A stretch of 54,852 bases of DNA from Nematocida ironsii (taxonomy: Eukaryota > Microsporidia), in NCBI GenBank assembly GCA_001642415.1, contig LTDK01000185.1, positions 1-54,852 of the forward strand, written 5' to 3'. Below the pieces are notes generated by a model. The model was not told the DNA's origin, searched no databases, and saw only the letters and a list, made by a program, of their open reading frames with translations. Of the stretch, positions 28,370 to 36,900 are shown in pieces (position 1 is the stretch's first letter; each line of letters begins with the position of its first letter). The translations under genes and the position numbers were made by a program.

Positions 28370-29446
28370 ATGATGCAAGATCAAGTTGATTCAGGAAGAA
28401 ACACAGAGAATATTTCTAGGAATAGAACGCGTTTTACCATAAAGCAGATAATACGCGGGTCTAAAAGAATATTCACTGTAAGCGTACAAGGTGCCAAGAC
28501 AGTGGCAACACATGTTAAAAAAGCTGCTGTCAAAAGTAAAGAAATAGTGAGTGAAACCATTCCCAGAGGTGTCCGGTCAGTGACACGTCGGTCTGTAAGA
28601 ACAGTCAAGAAAGGTGTTGTACTCGTGGCTAAGACAGTTTTACCGTGTGTGGGGAAGGACCATGCAGAAGATACAGAGCCAGAGGAGTTAGAAAACCTAG
28701 AAAATATTACAGGTATAGAAAGTACTGCAGACAAAGCACTGCCCATACCAAATACTCAGTCAAGAGAGGTAGTACTACTGGATACAATACAGAGTAAAAA
28801 GGATAAGCCAGAAAGCAGAATAGTTGGATTTGTGCCATCCACTTTTTTTCTTCCTGATCCTGTTATATTATGCATTAGGGATGTACATTCATTACAAGTA
28901 ATTTACAACACATGCAATGTACTTGTAAGTGTAGGTGGATTAAACATTTCTCGGGCATTTGGAATATCTTACAGATTATATATGCTAGGATTAATCCCAA
29001 CAAATAACAATAGAATATCCCAGAATACGACAAACCATACTGAAATGAATTTAGGATTAATAGAGACAAACAGTCAAACAATAATCCATACAAGCAAGGA
29101 AATGACTAATTCATTTGGAAATACGCAGAATTCTCCATTACAGAATACAATTAAAAAGAACATTTCTAATGGTTTAAGTGGTAAATTAGACCTGGCCATT
29201 AAGGATAGTACTGAACCAATTGAGGATGGTTCTATTCTCTGTGAGCCAGAGAGTATTAGCACTAAAAAAACCACACAGCCAGAAGTGCCATTAACTAGAG
29301 AAGAAATTGATAGAAGACACAGAGCAATGCGTCAACAAAAAATGAAAAACAAAGAAAAGCCTCTTCTTTCAAAAAGCTCGCAAAGACATGCAAATAAATG
29401 TCTTAAGAAGGCACAAAGACTAAGAACAACCAATGACCAGAAATAA
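28370..29446 (+). CDS. basic protein with amphipathic, synuclein/perilipin-like N-terminal region; function unknown
   Basis: A 358-residue protein without signal peptide or clear family. Residues ~35-98 form a run of Lys/Arg-Val-Ala-Thr/Ser sequence (SVQGAKTVATHVKKAAVKSK, then VRSVTRRSVRTVKKGVVLVAKTV). If helical, it would give a long amphipathic helix with a basic face, as in synuclein or perilipin lipid-surface binding regions. The middle is acidic, then mixed; residues ~305-358 are again very basic, with coiled-coil-like character (REEIDRRHRAMRQQKMKNKEK). It may bind membranes, lipid droplets or nucleic acid; this is inferred from composition only. It sits in the accessory region beside giant secreted proteins but carries no export signal. 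Confidence 0.65.
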   Translation: MMQDQVDSGRNTENISRNRTRFTIKQIIRGSKRIFTVSVQGAKTVATHVKKAAVKSKEIVSETIPRGVRSVTRRSVRTVKKGVVLVAKTVLPCVGKDHAEDTEPEELENLENITGIESTADKALPIPNTQSREVVLLDTIQSKKDKPESRIVGFVPSTFFLPDPVILCIRDVHSLQVIYNTCNVLVSVGGLNISRAFGISYRLYMLGLIPTNNNRISQNTTNHTEMNLGLIETNSQTIIHTSKEMTNSFGNTQNSPLQNTIKKNISNGLSGKLDLAIKDSTEPIEDGSILCEPESISTKKTTQPEVPLTREEIDRRHRAMRQQKMKNKEKPLLSKSSQRHANKCLKKAQRLRTTNDQK

Positions 29447-30012
29447 ATCTAATTGAATAATTCTTATCCAGTATTAATTATAATGTAATTTCAAGTTACT
29501 TCTTAGACTTAACTATTAGATGGCTTTAATACTATTTAATTCACACTGTTCATTTACACTCTGTATGATATAACTTCAGTATCTCTAGGTTAATATTCCG
29601 TCATATTATACTATTATTATTTGAATTATAATTTAATTTCAAGCCTGAATGCTCATTTTAACTATATATGAGCTGGTTTCTTAGAGTAATATAACCCGAA
29701 ATTCATTTTATATTGGTATAAATATTAAATATTCAGATACTATGAAAACAAACTAATTATACTAGTCTTAGCATACAATAATTAACAGTACAAATACTTC
29801 TGATGATTTAAATACTAATTATAGAGAATTATGGGATTTTATATAACTGCACAGAAACTAGGCGTGTATTACAAATGAATAATTGTACAAAATAACAAAA
29901 TTAAAATGTTTAATTAACTTTATTATTAATTATCTGTTTGTCTGTGTCTATTTATGGAAATATTAACGTTTTTAATTAATTTGCGTATGTTGGTGAAATA
30001 TAAAAATATTTT
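29447..30012. other. AT-rich spacer carrying one TAACCCGAAAT motif
   Basis: About 570 bases without a gene. The motif TAACCCGAAAT lies at 29692-29702, some 310 bases before the next start. Nothing else is evident. Confidence 0.55.
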
Positions 30013-33000
30013 ATGTGTAAAATTATTATGATAAGAATGAAGAAAGCAGAAATAATTAGAAGAGTATTATTGCTTTGCCTAATAGGATGTATTCAGTGCA
30101 CTGAACACGACAAGGAGTTTTGGAGCACTGCAAACACTTATGATGAGAGAAGTATAATGTACTTTGAGAAATTAGCAGAGAACACAAATAGAAATAAAGA
30201 AGTAAAGGTACTGGACATAGCCCAGTACAGCACAGAATTTATGGAAAAATTACAAAACCTAAAGCCAAATGTATATGCACCACACCAGAACATATTTGTT
30301 ACATTAAATGCAGAGAGTAGAGATACTGTGGAAATAGGGCATAAAAGACTAGAGAAACTCATTCGTGCAATGCTTAAGATAAGAACCAAAACATTTCATT
30401 TTTACAACTTAGGTCTTAATAAAGATCCACAGGATGAGTTGAAGTATTTACAAGAAGTTCTTTATACAAACATAAAGAGCATCTTGTTGGATGAAAAAAA
30501 TGAAAAGCGGTTGAGTGATTTATATGCAGCAAGAAATGAGTACAATTCTCGATTAGAAAGCATTAAAAAAGAATTAAAGGAAAAAATACAAAATAGAAAA
30601 AAAGAAACTCTTCCTGTGCAAAGAAGTTCTGAAGGAGTTTCTTCTAAAAAAACACAGCCAGAAAAATATAAATACAAAAAGATGGATCAGATTGGGCTTC
30701 ATTCCAAAAAGCACCCGATTTTTGCGAAAACGTTAGAGGAAGCAAGAGAACTGATTCTGAAAGAGCACCAAGAAAAAGAGAAAGTAAAGAAGATGAAAGA
30801 GAGGGCGCAGGCAACACTAAATGAGAGACTTATTAAGTACTGCATAAAACAAGAACTAAAAACAATTCAGACAAACCCCCAGGAGACACCAAGTATACTT
30901 TTTTGGATGCCACATAGGCAGACAGAGCGTATTATACAAAATAAGTCTAAGCATATGTCAAAGAAAGAAGAATACAGATACTTAATGCAAACAATAAGAG
31001 AGATTCTAATGGAATGCATATTTAACGAATCACATACTTTTGACTGTGTACAGGTATCTAACAGCACACCAATAAATATGAACATCCGGAATAAGCTTAT
31101 TGAACTACTCGGGTGGGTTGGGGTCAAAAAAATAAAAGAGAAGTCCCCATGCAATGAAATACTCAAACATGCAAAGCTTGATCCGCCTATGCAGAACCAG
31201 ATGTACATGCGTGAGTTTAGCTATTCTTTAAAGAATATGTATAAGTGGAAATCAGCAATATTACAAATTGAAGACGCCATGCTGAGGTTATTTACAACCA
31301 ATTCAGGGACTACGAGTAATCTGGTTAAAATTCAAGATAATCTATTGGGAGAAATGGTTATATCATACAAAAAATTAAGTAGTAGCATTACTAAAATGGC
31401 AGATATTATTAATAGTAGTAAATGGAAAAGTTATAGAACATATACTATGATCAACATGGTAGAAAAAGCAAAGCAGTTAGAAGCAGAAATTAACTACAAA
31501 CTATTAAAATGGATAGATTTCTTCATGTTTATGATAGAAAAAAATATAATATCAGAGTGCCGGAATTCAAAATATATTCAGAGGATTCTTTTAACATTGC
31601 TAGAAATGCACATTAATCTGTGCAATACCAATGAGGTTTCTATGCAGCCTTCAGATGAAGATATTGACGTAAAGAGCGAAGAGTTATCTGAAATACACGA
31701 ATTTGAATCGGAACTAAAAAAAAGAATAGATGACTTAAACATCGAATTTCAGGTAAAATATCCGAAATTTAATGCATCGCTTCTGACATGTGATGAAGAC
31801 GAAATTTCCAAAAATGCAACTGAATACTCAGGAGATATTATATTCAATAAAATATCCCCAACAGTAAAAGAAGTTCTTACAAAATTACCAACACAAAAAT
31901 CAGAAATTCCAAAAATCGCAGATTATATGAACATGCACAGGGTAGAGTATGAAAGAAACTTTTTGCGAACTGAGTTTGTTTTCTGGGAGTGCTCAGCTAG
32001 TGCAATACACCTTATATGCAATATATTGGATGAATACTTTACTTCAGTGCAGTATATTAGACTAACCAACTGTGACATTACAAACAATATCCAAAGGATG
32101 ATTTCTATTCCCATTATGAAGAAAGTCAAAAGATTAAGCATTATAACAGGCATGAAAATGAAGTATGCATACGATGCTATTAAGAATGCTTTGCCGGAGC
32201 TAGAAATGCTTCAAATAGAGAAAGACCCCCAAGGCACAAACAACCTCAATAGTCCCTTGCCAGCAGAAGATAAATCGAATATTTTAAAATGCTTACAGAA
32301 AAGCATGGTAGAGTATAGAAATATTTATAGTGACGCAGAGACCTATTGGGATATAAATAATTCAAAAGATATTGCTCCGGATCTAACCCAGAATATATTA
32401 GAAGAATCCGGAACTTTACTGCCTATTTTATCATCTGAAATATACACGGTTATTATGAAGCTGTGGAAGCAGTATCCAAACAAGTTCACCAAAAAGGATG
32501 TTATAAATCTTTTCGGCTTATTAGCAAGATCAGTAAATAATAGACACAGTATGTATCATAAACATATAATGAAACAAGATCAAGTTTTCTATAAAATTGA
32601 TAGAATCAGAAGTTATCTAAGTAATCTGGATGAAGTATGCAAAAGAATGAAGAAAGACAACTACACAAAGGTTAAAACTATTGATATAGAAGACATAAAA
32701 AAATTCAGTTCAGATATATTAAATTATATAAAAAGCGATATAAAGTACCATATAATTAAGTATGATGATCTAGAAAGTATATCCGAAAACCCAGAAATCA
32801 ATATTACAGATGATATAGACTGTGCTGGGCACTTGCAGATACACATGGATGCGCTGCCAGAGAATTATGAAAAAACTGAAACTAAGAATCTGTATTCATC
32901 ATTGAAAAATATACAGAAGTGGCTAGAAATATTAAAACAGAAAAGACAGAATGTTTATAAGCTTAACAAATATGCAACAACGATATATTATAAGATTGAA

Positions 33001-33924
33001 AATGCATATAATGGCGTAGCATCATATATAGTGAATTATAAAAGAAATCATCCGGGCATTTTATCAAACGATTCTACTAATAATAGCAATCTAACTGAGC
33101 ATAATGAAATAACTCTCCTTTTGAAGTGCCATAAACAGCGCATAAAAGAATTTAAGAGAGAACTGAATTCCATGTTAACAGATTGGCAGATGGTAGAATA
33201 TATTGCAATGTATACAAAGGATCCAGAAACACAAAATCAGCAGACAACTTATGAAAAAACTTCTAAACAAAAAGAAGAATTACCTTCCAAGCACAACGAA
33301 AAGAACAAGGATTTAGAGGTGCATGCCAGTGGCATATCAAGCACTAATGAGCCGACAACAGATAATAAGAATGACTTACTTGATAAAAATTCGCCAGCCT
33401 TTGGGATAGACAATTTCCTTCTAGAGTTTATGTTTCCCAGTGAGAATGATTTGTGCACAGAGTTTTTATACAGTTTGCACCATACTTTGATGGACTTGGT
33501 TCCTACGCATTGTAGGAATTTTACAGTGGCATTAGGAATAAAGGAGGTCCGTGACAAAGAAAACTACAAAGTGTATTTGCAAAAACTCACTGAGTTCTAT
33601 GAGGCAAAATCAAAGGAAAATACAATAGAATATCTGAAATATGTGAAGATAATTGTGCAGGCAATTAATTTGGAAGTAAGCTATGAAGTAGTAATGGAAG
33701 ATTTAAGCAAACTTACTAGAGTGCCATATACTATGCTAGACATACCAAAATTTTACTTTACTGGCCTCTCAAATGTCGTTGACCAGAGCAGTATAATTCC
33801 CAGAATGGTTATTAGTAATAGTACACTCAGAAGGTATTTATTTATACGGCAGGCTAATGGCAGGAGAGCTAGAAACCTACAAGAACTGCACAGAAAACCC
33901 CACTTTAAGACAGATGTACACTAG
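30013..33924 (+). CDS. giant predicted secreted protein with LRR-like segment; overlaps next gene
   Basis: A 1303-residue protein of unknown family. The N-terminus holds a signal peptide: from the third Met (base 30037) it reads MKKAEIIRRVLLLCLIGCIQC with probable cleavage before TEHD; ATG 30013 adds eight residues. Most of the chain is charged and helical. Around residues 650-735 there are LRR-like lines (SVQYIRLTNCDI, MKKVKRLSII, LPELEMLQIEK). No RING or other enzyme motif is visible. The final 68 bases overlap the next open frame in another register (+1), which continues for 1942 codons and carries RING-type cysteines. The pair may be one broken gene or two fused/overlapping ones. Signal peptide plus large, variable body fits the host-exposed large gene families described in Nematocida. 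Confidence 0.72.
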   Translation: MCKIIMIRMKKAEIIRRVLLLCLIGCIQCTEHDKEFWSTANTYDERSIMYFEKLAENTNRNKEVKVLDIAQYSTEFMEKLQNLKPNVYAPHQNIFVTLNAESRDTVEIGHKRLEKLIRAMLKIRTKTFHFYNLGLNKDPQDELKYLQEVLYTNIKSILLDEKNEKRLSDLYAARNEYNSRLESIKKELKEKIQNRKKETLPVQRSSEGVSSKKTQPEKYKYKKMDQIGLHSKKHPIFAKTLEEARELILKEHQEKEKVKKMKERAQATLNERLIKYCIKQELKTIQTNPQETPSILFWMPHRQTERIIQNKSKHMSKKEEYRYLMQTIREILMECIFNESHTFDCVQVSNSTPINMNIRNKLIELLGWVGVKKIKEKSPCNEILKHAKLDPPMQNQMYMREFSYSLKNMYKWKSAILQIEDAMLRLFTTNSGTTSNLVKIQDNLLGEMVISYKKLSSSITKMADIINSSKWKSYRTYTMINMVEKAKQLEAEINYKLLKWIDFFMFMIEKNIISECRNSKYIQRILLTLLEMHINLCNTNEVSMQPSDEDIDVKSEELSEIHEFESELKKRIDDLNIEFQVKYPKFNASLLTCDEDEISKNATEYSGDIIFNKISPTVKEVLTKLPTQKSEIPKIADYMNMHRVEYERNFLRTEFVFWECSASAIHLICNILDEYFTSVQYIRLTNCDITNNIQRMISIPIMKKVKRLSIITGMKMKYAYDAIKNALPELEMLQIEKDPQGTNNLNSPLPAEDKSNILKCLQKSMVEYRNIYSDAETYWDINNSKDIAPDLTQNILEESGTLLPILSSEIYTVIMKLWKQYPNKFTKKDVINLFGLLARSVNNRHSMYHKHIMKQDQVFYKIDRIRSYLSNLDEVCKRMKKDNYTKVKTIDIEDIKKFSSDILNYIKSDIKYHIIKYDDLESISENPEINITDDIDCAGHLQIHMDALPENYEKTETKNLYSSLKNIQKWLEILKQKRQNVYKLNKYATTIYYKIENAYNGVASYIVNYKRNHPGILSNDSTNNSNLTEHNEITLLLKCHKQRIKEFKRELNSMLTDWQMVEYIAMYTKDPETQNQQTTYEKTSKQKEELPSKHNEKNKDLEVHASGISSTNEPTTDNKNDLLDKNSPAFGIDNFLLEFMFPSENDLCTEFLYSLHHTLMDLVPTHCRNFTVALGIKEVRDKENYKVYLQKLTEFYEAKSKENTIEYLKYVKIIVQAINLEVSYEVVMEDLSKLTRVPYTMLDIPKFYFTGLSNVVDQSSIIPRMVISNSTLRRYLFIRQANGRRARNLQELHRKPHFKTDVH
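33851..33862 (+). repeat. 12-base direct repeat, copy 1 (gene junction)
   Basis: AGGCTAATGGCA, contains the first ATG of the 1942-codon frame. Copy 2 is at 33923-33934, exactly 72 bases further, and overlaps the stop codon of the upstream gene. In the downstream frame both copies encode Arg-Leu-Met-Ala. Confidence 0.85.
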
Positions 33925-36900
33925 GCTAATGGCACTAAACCAAGTAAAGTCCCCACTGCAGATTGTTGAATTGGATTGTATAGAAGATTCCTACAAATGC
34001 CCAATTTGTCAGTCTTCTTCTCTTATAAAAGAAAATATAGAAATAAGCAAAACACACGCAGAGAATCTAAAAAAAGTCCTTTTAAAACTAGAAAAATACA
34101 AGCCAAGCATGAATTCACGATCTAAGGAAGAAATAAGTCTTCACGAAAAGATCAGAATAGCTGAAGAATATGCTGCATTTGCCATAGATACACAGAATTT
34201 ACTAGCCAGCCTTTCAACATATGACATACAGAAAATACTAAATTTAGCCAAGGATATATACAAAATGCCAGAAAATGAATTGATAAATAAGTTCAATTCA
34301 ACAATAGCTGATGAACACCTCCTATTCAAAAAAAGCACAGGTCAATCCCCAATTGAAATAACCCGAAGCCGTATTCTTGCCAGAAAAGAAAATATCACAA
34401 AAAAACTACTGAACCACATTAATCTAACGGAGCAAAACAGACGAAAGTTGGAGAAGTTAGAGATAGATGATATGTGGGAGGTTGCGTGGTTCTTATCTGA
34501 CATACTTGATGATAATTATATAGAGAGCTGGGAGAACTATACGTCCGAACAATTAAACTATATTATCAGAGAGGCTGCAATGCTTAACACAAGAAAGGTT
34601 TTAGACATGCCAGAGCTAAATAGACAGTTACCTAACATTGAGTGCTGGATAGGAGAATTGTGTGATGTAGGGAGCGATCTTGCCTTCTATGCAGGAAAGA
34701 AACTCTTGAATTATATAAAAGAGCACTCTGCAGAATATCCAAAAACTGCAGAAGAACAAAATCAGCTATTTACTTCTGTGTTTATTACACCACTGAATTC
34801 TGTCATGGAGGATGTTTTCAAAGAAAGGGATGAAAAAAAATTACTGAAATTGCCTAATGACACTACAGAGAAAGCCAAAATAATTATGACAAATTTGTAT
34901 ATTGACTGGATAAGCAATATTCAATCTGGGAAGTACGCAGATGAGGAAAGAAATACAGACAAGTGCATATTTGATAGTGTGAAAGAGGTATATCCAGCCA
35001 TAATAGCTGCAGTTATTACATGGATGGAGAGTCAAGTATTCAGCCCAGTTTTCAGATTGGTTGATGTGGACAAGCTAGATATTCTTGATATAAAAGAGTT
35101 AGATGACCAGCTGAATGATACTAAAAGCAACATATTCAACATGTTTACAGATGATTCGTACGAGATAGCAAAGAAACTAAACTATCCATTTGAGCTATTA
35201 CTACCTAGAGTAAAGAAAGTCAAACTTATGCAGAAAATAATACCCAGCAGGAAAGCCAAATCGGATGAAATATTTTATAAAATTCAAAAACTCAATATAA
35301 TTATTGAGTCCAGAAGAGAATATTCTAAGAATCAGAGCAATGAATTGAAATCTAACATTAATCATCAACACGACAATAATCAAAGAAGCAATTCGTATCA
35401 AGGTAGTATAAGTATGAATTATGAAAATGGATCATACGAAGGCACTATGAATGAGTTTGATGGCATAAACAATGCAGAGTTCCAAGTAAACACAGCAGAT
35501 AGCGTGCCCATATTCCAAGATGATAGTGATTTGTTATTATCTATGCCAGAACCAGAACAATTTGTTGTGGAAAGTACTCCAATTAGTCTAGTTGAACACC
35601 ATTCAGATAATGATGTAGGTGACCATTGGAATAATTCAAGAGAACATCACTTGGGTTCATCCGAGTTAAATACTGCTGATGGCTTCGATCCAAAATTGCC
35701 TGGCTGGGATATAAAACTACAATGGAAAACCCATGTTGACAATCTTTCAATTGACTATACAATCCGAAAATACTTTAAAATTCTAATGAATCGGTCACCA
35801 ACGTTATTCTATAGAAGCAATTACTTTGCGTGGCCATTCACAGAAGCAAAAGATATACCTAGCCAGTTTACAACAGTTACTGAGGACATTGAAGAAGAAT
35901 ATACCGAATTAATCAAAAAGATTCTTGTTGTGATTAAAAAAATTCAAATAGAACAGATGATGTTTAATCACAATCAACACGTAATTGAAATGATTTATGA
36001 TGAGCTTTTTAATATGATTAATGGCAACCAGATAAAACGACTTGCTAAACATATCTTGAAGGACTATGGGTATATAAAAGCTGTAGATCAGAAGATTATA
36101 ACCAATTTAAATAATGTATCTGTAGCACTGAAAGAATATAATAGGCTAATGAAAGATAAAACTCTGAAAGAACAGCAGTTAATAAATATATATAAGGAAA
36201 AAACAGCACGCATGCTGGCATCTATATTAAACAAAGCTAGCATGGATGCCTGGAATGAGGCCAAAAATACCGATAAAAACCAAACAACGAAACCAAGCAC
36301 GCAGGAAGAAAAGAGCTCTTTTTATACCATGAAGAATAAAACATATGGTGCATATAAAGAACATATAAAGAACCGGCCTTCTGCTGATTGGGTTGAGGGA
36401 TGCAGTCGAGATGTTTCTACAATACTTCAGAATGTATTGCATGGGAAAGTAGCATATAATGGATTGAGGGCCAGATCTGGTCTAAGAAGCAGCGCAGACA
36501 AGAAAGAACAAAAACGCCCAAAAAGAAAATTGCTTGTAATCATGCCATGTGGGCATCTTCTATGCTATGTTTGTGCTACACATCATCAGAATACACAGCA
36601 TCTAGGCAGAAACAGAAGTATAAATCTGGATATTGCAAGGTCTGAATATCCATTGACCAACCACACCACATGTATTCTTTGCAGACAAAAGACTAAGTCA
36701 TATGAGTATACCACGATACTTGAGGATGACTATGATTTGGCTGTGGAGAGTGGCCAGAAGTATACTCTGTGGAATGCACTGTTCAGATATGTTGGGCATA
36801 TTCCTTTAAACATAATAGATAAAGATAGCACTCTTGTAAGGTCTCATGTATACGAAAAGGATGCCTTGGATAGAAAGCTTGTATACGTAGATGGAAGGCA

